From Sapria himalayana (taxonomy: Eukaryota; Streptophyta; Magnoliopsida; Malpighiales; Rafflesiaceae): DNA of 64,000 nt. Under the pieces are notes generated by a model. It had not been told where the DNA came from and ran no database searches. It saw only the letters and a program-made list of their open reading frames with translations. The translations under genes were made by a program, and so were the position numbers. The stretch spans positions 85,971 to 149,970 of the forward strand of contig JAREIK010002044.1 of the NCBI GenBank assembly GCA_029783825.1, in the 5' to 3' direction. Of the stretch, positions 24,345 through 34,180 are shown one piece after another; position 1 is the stretch's first letter, and each line of letters begins with the position of its first letter.

Positions 24345-24672
24345 ATATCTAAAATCTCTTAGAGGAAAACTTGGAAGACAAGCAATGAGCCAGGGTTGCC
24401 GCATCAATGTTGGCACCCTACCTCCCTGCAACCAGAATTCTTTCCCGGTCCCAAGGTCTATAAGGGGGTTGCTCTGCCCCGCCACCCTCCACAGCACCAT
24501 GCTCTCGTGTGGCTTTTTTAGAACATTTCTTCCCCTCTCTATGTGCTTGCACCAGTGATTTTAATTACTTAGCTTTATTGTATTAGTCCATCAACCCTGT
24601 AGCTTCTTTTGTCATATGGTTCCTCTTTTAGTTAGAAGCAAGGATAGTCACTTTGTTGTATGTGTCAACATA
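24345..24672 (-). pseudogene. Captured fragment resembling the C-terminal part of a DUF3752/GPALPP protein
   Basis: One minus-strand frame is coding-like for about 105 codons, broken by four in-frame stops before the final one. It reads TKEATGLMD, stop, YNKAK, stop, LKSLVQAHREGKKCSKKATR, then PYRPWDRERILVAGR, stop, GANIDAATLAHCLSSKFSSK. The pattern Lys-Ser-Leu-Val, then PWDRE, AGRQ and (S/T)S(R/K)FSS is what I recall from the C-terminal DUF3752 domain of plant GPALPP-motif proteins. The stop after AGR stands at the expected Gln (CAG to TAG). No intron interrupts it. It lies in the same orientation as the other captured pieces. The family name is tentative; that it is a decayed coding fragment is firmer. 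Confidence 0.45.
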
Positions 24673-24867
24673 ACTATAGAACAATTTAATATGCACTTCA
24701 TAAAAATAATTTGCACTATATAAAAACAATATGCACTCCATGAAAATAATTCATATTCAAAGAAAACAAGAGGAACAAAACTTTAAAAATTAGATGTTTT
24801 GTCTTCCAAATATTAAAAAAAAAACAAATGGCTGCAAAATTTGTAAACTTCATATAGCAAGGCATCT

Positions 24868-25658
24868 TGACACATCTTCCTCCCAGATATTCTCACTCTT
24901 CTTCTTTTCATGATCAAAAGTAGGGGATACATCGATGCGCTAGTTGTGCAGCATGCAGATTGGCACCCACCTCAACCCCATCGATAGCACTGTTGAGACT
25001 TGCATGTGCAAGTGCATACAGGTATGGGAATGCCAGAGATATCCATGTCATTGCTATTGATGAACATGTCCAAGCATTTCTTTGGAGCTTTCAAACATGG
25101 AGCAGGAATGGAGTTTGGATCCTTTGGTTTCCATGGTTTTTCTAGTTTTGATTTTCTTGGTGAATACCCACTTTGCTTTCTCCTGGGTTGGTCATCTTGT
25201 TCCTCATAGCTTAGTTGATCGATTTTACAAATTTTGTTATCCTGCAAAGAATCATGTGGGTGTAGAATCTGCAATGGTTGAGCTCCATAAGTTTCTCTGA
25301 GAACAGGATAAGCAGCATTTTGAGGTAACATGTTCAAAAACTTATCTTTTTGGTTTATCAAGCCATTTCTCATGTAATGTAGTGCAATAGAGGTGTTGGA
25401 GACAATGCATTCGTGGGGATGGAATGGATTTTTGGTATTAACGATAAAGTGGTTAAGATCATGTCCCGATAAGAAAGGCTTTGTGTTGTGGTCTCCCACA
25501 ATAGGTATCAGTTGCAGACCAAGATGCCCCTTTAAAGATGGCTCGTGATAGCCCCAGTTCCTCAAATTCAGCCAGTCATCATCCTTGAAACTATGAACAT
25601 GCAAGAGAAGGAGAATAAGCAGAATGAACACATTTAATTTAATTTCATTAGAAATCAT
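24868..25658 (-). pseudogene. Captured BBR/BPC (BASIC PENTACYSTEINE) transcription factor pseudogene
   Basis: The family binds GA-rich DNA in the plant nucleus. The reading DDDWLNLRNWGYHEPSLKGH, then KPFLSG, INQKDKFLNMLP and HPHDSLQD matches the N-terminal half of class I BPC proteins. DMDISGIPIPVCTCT and QQCYRWG begin the Cys-rich C-terminal DNA-binding domain. A stop (TGA where Cys is expected, near 24972) interrupts it; homology then continues through QSACCTTS and GRKM to about 24868, so the last 30-40 residues are missing. The former start ATG is AAG (25584-25586). Just upstream is TTGCATGTTCATAG, a good intron acceptor, as in BPC genes with a 5'-UTR intron. The piece was therefore captured from genomic DNA. 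The in-frame ATG at 25658 gives a false 228-codon protein with a hydrophobic start. Confidence 0.88.
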
Positions 25659-25659
25659 T

Positions 25660-25995
25660 ATGATAATTAATAATTCAATAGTTTAATTCCACCGATGAAT
25701 GATAAAATGTAGTCACGGGTCTAATCAGTGACAACACAGATCTACACGAAATAAGATTGTCAATAACAAACTTTAAAACTTATTATTTCTATATATTAAA
25801 TAAAAATTGAAGTGATAGTGATAATTTAATAAAAAAATATTTGGTATAAAATAGCTAATAAAGAGAGCACATATTAATGCTGAGGTCTTTTTCAGCTTAA
25901 ATAGATTGATGACCACAATAACTTCAAGAAATATCTAAATGATGGCCAGTAATGATGTTTGGAGAGAGAGAGAGAGAAGGAAAAAATAAAGTGTT
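25660..25995. other. CACTA-C internal sequence between two captures
   Basis: AT-rich sequence without a reading frame. The part at 25920-25990 (a GA tract and TGGCCATCATTTAGATAT on the minus strand) matches 55535-55590 of CACTA-B, so it came along with the kinase fragment or is shared backbone. Confidence 0.6.
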
Positions 25996-26215
25996 TCAGA
26001 ATGCATGAAAAGATAATATGAGCTTAGCCTCTTTTTGATCAAGTAGGAATCTGTAAAGATGGAACCCATCTATAGGAAGGACCGTGGCAATGTCTAATGG
26101 CTTCGAATCAGAAAATGAGGATGTGTCTGCGTTGGACCATTTATTCGTTTGTCTCATAACTTCAGAAGCTAACGTGCTTTTCCCAACACCAGGAGGACCA
26201 GCCAAGCCTTTTGTT
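25996..26215 (-). pseudogene. Captured fragment of a uridine-kinase-like P-loop protein
   Basis: The minus strand reads GLAGPPGVGKSTLASEV with an intact Walker A (GPPGVGKST), then about 70 residues including DIATVLPIDGFHLYRFLLDQ. This fits the N-terminal nucleotide-binding part of the plant phosphoribulokinase/uridine kinase-like family of the At1g03030 type, in which VLPMDGFHLYR follows the P-loop. The rest of the enzyme is absent and the frame runs into element sequence near 26010. A more decayed copy of the same fragment lies in CACTA-B (55380-55500, with a second P-loop scrap at 55725-55800), so this capture is older than the split of the two elements. Confidence 0.75.
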
Positions 26216-26329
26216 GGTTCTAGTGGTAATCAAAAGAGTGTAATCTTATCATTTGAAAACTATCATATGGTAATCTATTATTAAATTAGTTGGAAAACTC
26301 CAAATTTAAATTTTGATGGTATTATGTCC

Positions 26330-27050
26330 GTAGTTATTAATAGATTTAATTCATTTACTAAAATTTTATTGGTAAGATATTTTTTTTAGTTATAATAGCT
26401 CATAGTTATATATAGTCATCATAAACTATTATACATATAGTTATAAATATAGTTACATATAATTATACATAGTAATATATAATCATATATATAGTTTTAA
26501 AAAGGTATATATAGTTATATGTTAATATCCTTTTATTTATAAAAGTAGTTATACGTATAGTAAAATACAATTATTAATAGTTATATATTCTTATACCTCT
26601 AATATATTTAGTTATAAATAGAATTATATATAATTATATTTAATTATACATATAGTTATAAATATGCATGTAGTTAAAGATATAGTTATATATAACATTT
26701 TTATAGTTATACATATAGTAAAATACAATTATATATAGTTATATATTATTATACATATAGTATATTTTGTTAGAAAAATATTTATATAGAATTATACATA
26801 TAGTTATAAATTATTATATAGTTAAAAAAATAGTGAAAAATATAGTTATAAAAATAGTTTACATAGTTACTAATATAGTTAAATATAGCTATAAAGAGTT
26901 TATATAGTTATACAAATATTTATAAATAGTTATACATATATAGTTAAACATATAATTATATATATTGTTATAAGTTTTTTATTATTATTATAATTACATG
27001 TGTGATTGCACTCATAGTTATACATTTTTATTATTATTTTTTGCAACTAT
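26330..27050. repeat. AT-rich satellite with TATAGTTATA units
   Basis: About 700 bases of degenerate TATAGTTATA/ATAACTATAT units of roughly 10-22 bases. The same satellite in inverse orientation fills 44.4-45.0 and 45.9-48.35 kb of CACTA-B. No gene is seen. Confidence 0.85.
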
Positions 27051-27729
27051 ATCAATGACACAATTGGTTTCTTTTCAAATATGAACCATCAAAATTAACA
27101 AACAATCAAGACTAAATTGAATATTACAAGTGTATTTATCCAATGGTTACTAGATTAAGTTCCATTCCAAAAAACATAGATATATTGGATTATTTAGATA
27201 GATTCTTATACATCTTCATATTTAACATGTATTTTGTATGTTCAGTACACACTACAAAAAAAATCACATTTAGCTAGGGACAATTCCCTAGCTAAATGGA
27301 CGATTTCCATCGCTAAATGGGATATATCGATGGATTGCCGACGGATAGCTCCCCTATCTAAAGTGATTATTGCTAAAATGTAGTGATGGAAAGTATCCCT
27401 AGCTAAAAAGTTAGCGACGGAAAGATCTATTGCTAAAAAAGACAAATTCCCTAGCTAAATTAGTAAGCTAAATGAGATTTTCCGTCGCTAAATGAAAATA
27501 ATGATGGAAGAATCCCAAGCTAATGTGCTGGTCGATTAATTTTAGCGACAGAAATAGTCCCTAGCTAAATAAATTTAGCGACGAAAAATCCATCGCTACT
27601 TTTAAGATTTCCCTAGCTAAATTAGATAGGGAAAATTCCCTAGCTAAATTAGCAATAGAATTATCCCTTGCTAATTTTGCAATGGATTTATCCCTTGCTA
27701 ATTTTGCAAGGGATTTTTCCCTAGTTATT

Positions 27730-28390
27730 TTAATTTCAAAAATAATTTAAGAATTTAATTTATTTTAAAATAGTTTAATTAAATAATATAATATTTTTAT
27801 ATCAAATTGAAAAAAAATTGAAACAATAAATAATCTATAATAAACAAAAAATAAAAAAATTTAATATCTTATTCTAATTCAATATTTTACATAATTGAAA
27901 CTATAAAATAACAAAATTTTAATTAGTCTTATTCGTCACTGCATCTACCAACAGTGCATAAAGTATAATATATTCATTCATTGACATTACTTTCTCTCTC
28001 TCTGCTCTGATTATTATTTTTCTACTGCGACAAAGCTGTCCGAGTCATGGCACGTAATGTCTAGTGAAAAATCTCATCACTTATAAAAGCTTTGTATGAG
28101 GAACAATGCAGTATCATATATGTAAGAAATTTAAACCACTCAGTCAAATTAAAAAAAAGTTATGTTTTGATACATATATAATTATGCAGTATATATGTAA
28201 ATATACACTAGCATTTCACTCGTACATATATTACTACTGTATATGTACATAAAAATAGTAATATTACGTGTACATATAAATTGAGTAGAAATATATTCAA
28301 TTTATATGTACAGAAAATACTGCAGAATTATATCTACGTATATACTGACTTAATTCGTACGTATATAATGTTTTTATTTGTACGTATATA
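27730..28390. repeat. CACTA-D internal segment, first copy of a duplication
   Basis: 27790-28390 and 29070-29700 are homologous in the same orientation, about 1.31 kb apart. For example, GTGCATAAAGTATAATA (27955) pairs with ATACATAAAGTATAATC (29266). Both match 57040-57560 of CACTA-B in reverse. It is noncoding element backbone with palindromic TATATGTACATA tracts near its end. Confidence 0.75.
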
Positions 28391-28394
28391 CCTC

Positions 28395-28940
28395 ATTTGG
28401 TGTTGTTGCTGCTGCTCCCACTGCCACTGTTGCTGTTATTGTTGTCACTGCCAATACCACTGCTACTATCACGGCCGCCACTGACACTGCTGCTGTAGCT
28501 GACGCTGCTGGCCACTGAAGTGGCTGCCACCGCTGCCCCTGTTGCCAGTGCTGCCATTGCATGACACTGCCACCGCTGACCCCGCTGTCGGTGCTGCCAT
28601 TACCACCTCTTTCGCCACTACTACCACCACCATCACTACTGTCGTTGCCGCCTCTACTGCTACAACCGACGCTGCTTCCGGTGTAGCTGCTGCTATAGGC
28701 ACTGCCGCTGCCTCTGATGCTACCATTCCCGCCACTGCCGCTCCTGCTGCTACTATCGTTGTTGCTCCCACTGCTACTGCCACCGCTGTGGCCCCTACCG
28801 CTACCACCGCTACAGCACCCACCGCCGCCACTGCCACGGCCGCCTCTACTGCCTCTGCCGCTTATGCTGCCTCTGCCGCTTATGCTACTATCATTGCCAT
28901 CGCTACCATTGCTGTCACTACTACTGCTACTGATAATAGG
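28395..28940 (-). repeat. Expanded trinucleotide/hexanucleotide GGCAGT-type tract
   Basis: About 550 bases of degenerate (CTGCCA/CCACTG)n on the plus strand, that is GGCAGT/AGTGGC on the minus strand. All frames are long and low-complexity (Gly/Ser, Ala/Val or Gln/Trp). The matching place in CACTA-B (56930-57000) holds a short version encoding GGSGSSGGSGSSSSSSGSGS, so the tract has grown about eightfold here. It probably began as a Gly/Ser-rich coding stretch; no reading frame can be trusted. Confidence 0.75.
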
Positions 28941-29069
28941 TTTTTACATGCCTATAATAGGCTAAAACTTTATCCAAAAAATTTGAAGACACACAAACAT
29001 CTTTACAAGTATATAAAAATAGTTATTATAGACATGAACAAACACAAATTAAAGTAGATTGACATACAG

Positions 29070-29700
29070 CTTAAACTAAAATTTAATTAAATAATTTAAT
29101 ATTTTTAAATTAAATTTAATAAAAATAGAAGATATAAATGAAATTTTTAAATTAAACAAAAAAAATTCATTTAATACCTTATTTTAATACAATATTTTAA
29201 ATAACTAAAACAAAAAAAATAACAAAAATTATATTACATCTTATTAATCAATGTATCTACCGACTATACATAAAGTATAATCTATCAATGCATAGATGTT
29301 GCTTTCTCACCCTTTGCTCCTCCAATCACCAACCTTCCGCTGCAAAAATGCTATCTGAGTCATGGTGCATCATGTTTGTTTAAATATGTATTCACTTATA
29401 CAAGCTTCATATGGAAAACAATGTTGTACCATATCTGTAAGAAATTTAAGCCACCAAATCAAATCAAAATAAATAAAAAAAACTATGTTTTGATAAATAT
29501 ATATTGTTGTAGTAAATATGTACAAATAAACTAACATTTCACTTGTACATATATTACTACAGTATAAGCACATATAAACTATAGCATTATGCATACATAT
29601 ATATTGAGTGCATATATATACTCAGTATATATGTACATAAAATACTGTAGTATTATATGCATGTATATACTGACTATATATGTACGTATATACCGCATTT
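29070..29700. repeat. CACTA-D internal segment, second copy of the duplication
   Basis: This is the partner of 27790-28390. It ends where the first copy enters the hexanucleotide tract; here a short remnant GTTGCCATTGCTACTATAAA leads into a GA tract instead. Confidence 0.75.
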
Positions 29701-29717
29701 GTTGCCATTGCTACTAT

Positions 29718-29820
29718 AAAGAGAGAGAGAGATGTTGGGGAGAGAGAGAAATGGTGGAGAGAGAGAGAGAGAGATGGGGGAGAAACAATAGAAAGGAGGA
29801 GAGAGAGAGAGAGAGAGCAA
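29718..29820. repeat. GA microsatellite
   Basis: About 100 bases of GAGAGA runs broken by ATGTTGGGG, AATGGTGGA and AACAATAGAAAG. It follows the second duplicated segment. Confidence 0.85.
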
Positions 29821-29879
29821 AAAATGCCTTAAGATATCCTCCTCTAACATATTCCATATAGATTATAGAGTGAGATGAG

Positions 29880-31420
29880 CACCCAAAGGGGTTTCAATCA
29901 GCAAAAAAAATCCATTTAGATGATATTTGGAGCACATAGAATTCAACAAAGCAAGAGTGCTTCATGATACCCAGAATTCGCACTTCCCCTAAAGAACTAC
30001 ACTTAAACAATCTACCATCATCACCGGACGCACCACAAACCTCCAGACTGATCACCTAGAACATGCTGCTTCACGAAGTAACATTACAAGCACTACCAAT
30101 AGAGTCCAGTTGACCTACAAAGAATAAGAGACCTAAGAACATGATAGACCAGTTGGCCCTCCTATTTCTGCATGCTATTAGTGTGTTTTCCACTAATATT
30201 ATATTTTCAGCATTTAGATGAGAAAATGCCTTAGAGACGTCACTGTTTTCTTCCTTGTTATTCATGATTTTATTTTTTATTTCTTTGTTTTTTTCAACTA
30301 TCTCCCCCTTATTCTTATTGCTGTATATCCCCACTGCCCACTCTAGACCTTGCTCTTTTCCTCCCATCTATCCCTCATTAAACGTGTATGCTTTGTCCAT
30401 ATTTTCCTCCTATTTTTTATTGATATCCAGCAGGGTGTTATTCTCCTTCTCCCCTTCACTGCCCACCTTTATTTCCTAATTATAAGAGTGTATATTCTGA
30501 CATAGTATTAGTTCTTTGTTTATATCTTTTTTAACCCATGCAGTTTTACACTTGTCTCTACCATAATATTATTCCAATGTATCATTTCTGCCCATCCCCT
30601 TCTTACATTCCTCCTACCCATGGCTCATTCTATTACATTTTAAATAATATTTGGGGATATGTTCAGGCACAATTAACTACCAGAACCCATGTTCATTATT
30701 AGTCTATCCATAGTTTCTGTGGAGGTCGTGAGAAGAGATTAAACTCCACGCAAATCCTTGGATTATTTGGTTTAGTCATTGAGGCAGTGGCCTCATCAAT
30801 CATTATTGGTTTACCCATACATATGTCAAGATGAAGAGAGATTGCTTACTGTATAGATAGAGAGGTAAATTAGGAAAAATAAACCAAACCGGGCCTATCG
30901 GGGCCTTCTATTTCGGGTTGAAAGCCATCATCCATTTTAGAATTATCATTGAAAAGTCCTTAATTATGCATTGGTGCCTCATCCATAGCCTTTGAAAATC
31001 TTCCTCTTCGAGGCATTGAAGAACCATATACTTAGCATCATAATCCACAATTTTTATAGAACCCTTAAGCTTCAAAGTTTCTATAAACTCATGAAATTCC
31101 TTCACGAGAGGTTTTCCATATAAAAATTTTCCTATTCGGTGTAATTGAAAGGCTTGGCAAGTTTATCAAGATCTACCGAGGGAATGTATATCGGTGCCAT
31201 GCCATTTTTAATTCCAAACCTCAGATGCAATATCACGGGTCCTTAAATAAGCTCACAAAAGACTTCTTATTGAATAAGAAGTCATTTTGCACCATTTTGA
31301 CTAATTATTAGCCTTATTCTTTCACAACATGAAGCTTTCTCTCTCTAAAAATCTAACTTTCTCAAAAATAGTTCTTAGAGCTGTGGGGTTTTCAATCTTC
31401 TTAATCTTTTTATTTTTTTA
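29880..31420 (-). mobile_element. LINE fragment (ORF1 region) inside CACTA-D
   Basis: Read on the minus strand, a CT/GA-rich leader near 31400-31320 is followed by an ORF1 start near 31300 and a decayed DUF4283 domain. The core at 30908-31105 is VDYDAKYMVLQCLEEEDFQR, parallel to the LINE at 1-5450. Near 30620 a zinc knuckle reads YYLKCNRMSHG, stop, EEC, with the first Cys changed to Tyr. A Lys/Glu-rich tail runs to 30071. ORF2 and poly(A) are missing, so this is a 5' fragment, not a normal 5'-truncated insertion. I do not recognise 29880-30070. Confidence 0.85.
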
Positions 31421-31429
31421 TTCTTTTTA

Positions 31430-31589
31430 TTCATCTTATTTTTATTTTTATTTTTATTTTTATTAATTATGGCTAGATGTTGGCATAAGATTTTGTCTGA
31501 TTGGAGATAACGCATTTAAATCCCCATTTCTTAAATTGGAAAATGATATTTTATTTGTTTATTTCAAAGTGTAAAATTTGGTTGATGAT
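31430..31589. other. AT-rich spacer in CACTA-D
   Basis: TTTTTATTT runs and simple AT-rich sequence between the LINE fragment and the subterminal repeats. Nothing else is seen. Confidence 0.6.
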
Positions 31590-32289
31590 TTTTAGAGCTA
31601 AATACATTGCTAGAGAAGTTCCGTCTCTAAATTAATCACTATATTCCGGATTTAATTATCCATATAAGTTTCGTCGCTAAATGTGTCGCTATATTTCAGA
31701 TTTAATTATCTAGGGAATTTCTATCGCTAAAATCCATCGCTATATTCAGGATGTAATTGGTTAGGGATGTTCTGTCGCTAAAATTCCTCATTATATTCAG
31801 TATGTAATTAACTAGGGAAAATTTGTCGCTAAATCTATCACTAAATTACTAATTTTATTAGTTAGGAAAATTCTGTCACTAAATCCGTCGCTAAATCATG
31901 GATTTTATTAGCTAGGAAACATTTGTCGCTAAATCTATCGCTAATTTCAGGATTTTATTAGCGTGAGATATTCCGTTGCTAAATCCGTCGCTAAATTTCC
32001 CGCTTTTCTTGAGCAGAATTTACGAAAATTTTCCGTTGCTAAAATCCCCGCTTTACTTGAGAGGAATTTATGAAAATTTTCTGTTGCTAAATACGTAGCT
32101 AAATCCCTTGCTTTTCTTGAGCAAAATTTACGAAAAATTTTACATTGCTAATATGTCTCTAATCCATTGCTAGTTTTTTTAAAGAAAAATCATAAATCCA
32201 TTACTATTTCCTAGCAAATCCCTCGCAATTTAGCTAGGGATTGATTACTAGCTAAAATTTCCTAACTAAATTGATATTTTCTTGTAGTG
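31590..32289 (-). repeat. CACTA-D 5'-type end with subterminal repeats
   Basis: About ten degenerate units of roughly 60 bases carry TTCCGTCGCTAAAT or TTAGCGAC-type words alternating with GATTTTATTAGCTAGG. They end with TTTTCTTGTAGTG at 32289. Orientation and words match the ends at 34608 and 39417. Confidence 0.85.
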
Positions 32290-32360
32290 TGAAGATGATG
32301 GACAATAATGGCGGACGATGATGGCAGAGAATGACAAAGGATGTTGAATTTTCCCTAAAT

Positions 32361-32502
32361 CATTACTACAATCGAATGAGAGACCCAAGGATATGAGAGA
32401 GGTATAAGCTTAAATATACAATCTTTCACACTTCTTTATTGCTTCAAAGCCTCTAACCATGATATCCTTCTCGTCTCCCAAACCCAGGCAAATTATAAAC
32501 AT
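32361..32502 (-). pseudogene. DPH5: Captured first coding exon of DPH5 (diphthine methyl ester synthase)
   Basis: DPH5 methylates the modified His of elongation factor 2 during diphthamide synthesis. The minus strand reads MFIICLGLGDEKDIMVRGFE, then AIKKCERLYI, a stop, and AYTSLISLGLS. This is the conserved N terminus of the enzyme, in which GLGLGDE, DIT-RGLEA and EAYTSLL are hallmarks. The stop stands at the expected Glu. Only about 45 residues remain, followed by CACTA-D. The ATG is preceded by TATTTGTAG, a plausible 5'-UTR intron acceptor, and about 380 bases of likely 5' flank come with it. It lies in CACTA-C, beside the point where CACTA-D entered. Confidence 0.82.
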
Positions 32503-32905
32503 CTGTACCCCTACAAATAATGAGGCAGTATCAGTTCATTTGATTTTAAACATAAAAGCCCTAACAACCGATAATGATACATAAATGCTACATTCAAAAT
32601 ACCAGGTTAAATAAATAATGAAAGACGAAGAGCTAATCATATAATGCATTTGCAATGAATAATCATCAGAACAATTTGATTCGCATCTGCACTCGCAGCA
32701 AGGGTCATACAAGCAAAGGCTATTACGATAGCACTGATTTATCTCTGTCATCCTCATAGTTCAGTAAAATTAGCATGATGCAAATTGCTTTTAGTCCTTA
32801 AAGATCAGATATTTTTTATGGGTATTCCATGACTATGACAATGTGTCGATGCCTTGCAGTGTTCGTGTTTCCCAAACCCTAGCCACATGTTTCTATGGAC
32901 ATTCA
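32503..32905 (-). promoter_or_regulatory. Putative captured 5'-UTR intron and promoter of DPH5
   Basis: Sequence between the captured DPH5 start and the AT-rich element backbone is more complex and less AT-rich than its surroundings. It carries AAACCCTA (32874-32881), the telobox-like word frequent near the starts of plant translation-related genes. Transcription here is not shown; the call is inference from position and composition. A minus-strand frame at 32536-32757 has no recognisable motif and probably lies in the intron. Confidence 0.4.
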
Positions 32906-34180
32906 CAACTTATGTTTGCGCATGCTGAACAAAATTACTTACGTTTATTAAGTTTATTAAGTTTTATTAGGTTTTAAAATTCCATTAATATTTTAATTTT
33001 AAAATATCAAAACATTTAATATACAATAAATATATATAAAACATAAAGACATATTTTTTTTATTTAATAAATTATTTTCAACAAGTTTATATGTGTGTAG
33101 CAAGACATGCATGAGAACAAAACATCTTTTAATTTTTAATTATCAAATTAATTAAACAATAAATATATAAATAATTTCAAAAAATAAATGGTTGGCCTTC
33201 CAAATGGGAAAACAAATTAAATGCCTACAAAATTGGTAAACTTAATATAGCAAAGCAAATATAAAAGATTATTGGTCTTCAAGTCACTTTCCTAAAATTC
33301 TATAGATGCACTTTATGTTAAAAACTATATAAATATATATATTTTAAGTTTATAAATTTTTAAGTATTCATATTAATTTTTATGAAGATAATATGAATTT
33401 ATTTTAAATGCATAGAATTTAATATTATTTGATATAATTTATAATTTATAAAATTCTAAAATTACATAGTGAGATGAATATTAAGAAAAATTTATGTTTA
33501 TTAAATTTAATAAAAATGAAATATTAAAATCTATTAGTATAAATTTAACTCAATTATTTAGTTCTTATAAATTTTAATAGGGGCAAACATCTCTGTATTT
33601 ATCTTTAAATATCAATTTATTTTGATTTATATTAACTAGTTTTTTCATTAAGTAAGATATTTTTATAAATATATTATATTTTATTATACAATGAATTATT
33701 TAATCTATTTATTAGTTGAAATTTTAATGTATATTCATTTATTTTTTAAAATATCTTTAAAAATTTTTAAAATTATAAAATTAATTATTTAATGTTATTG
33801 TAGTCTTTATTAATAGTTATTATAGTCTTTAGTAATAGTTATTATAATCTTTATTAAAATTAACTTTTTTTGTATTAATATATTTTTTATATTATTTATT
33901 TATAATAATCTATTTTGATAATTATACGAGGAGAATGTCTTTCAAGAATCACTCATATATAGACCATGACATATGTATAATTAATATACAAAATTAAATA
34001 AAATATTAAAACAAATAATATTTAAAAAAATCAAATCATTAAATATCAGTGATGAAAATTATTTCTAGCCCAAATAACTATGGAAATTCTTAGCTAAATG
34101 GATATATTTTGTGAAAAAAAAATTTAAGGAATAATCACTTGCAATAAAATATAAAATAGTAAAAAAACATTTCATATAAT
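32906..34180. other. CACTA-C noncoding 5'-side backbone
   Basis: Very AT-rich. 33300-34000 is homologous, in inverted orientation, to 40110-40900 of CACTA-B (for example ACGAGGAGAATGTCTTTCAAG here against CTTGAAAGATATATCCTCCTCG there). 33190-33260 resembles 24790-24870. No gene is seen. Confidence 0.75.

Larger units (their letters stand above)
27250..32289 (-). mobile_element. CACTA-D: 5.0-kb CACTA element nested in CACTA-C
   Basis: The left tip is CACTACAAAAAAAATCACAT, and the right tip read inward on the minus strand is CACTACAAGAAAATATCAAT. Both are followed by the family's subterminal repeats (27250-27730 and 31590-32289). It is oriented right to left by end type, like its host. The 3-base flanks, ACA on the left and TGA on the right, do not match, so pairing of the ends is inferred from position and end type. 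It has no transposase. It carries an internal duplication, an expanded hexanucleotide tract and a LINE fragment. Confidence 0.78.

Noticed and set aside
24972..25658. An intact secreted protein of 228 residues
   Set aside because: The hydrophobic start comes from retained intron/UTR sequence before a mutated BPC start codon, and the protein ends at a stop in place of a conserved Cys.
28374..29057. Ala/Thr-rich and Leu/Pro-rich frames in the GGCAGT tract
   Set aside because: All six frames are open over a low-complexity hexanucleotide; none is favoured and the tract is an expansion of a short Gly/Ser stretch.
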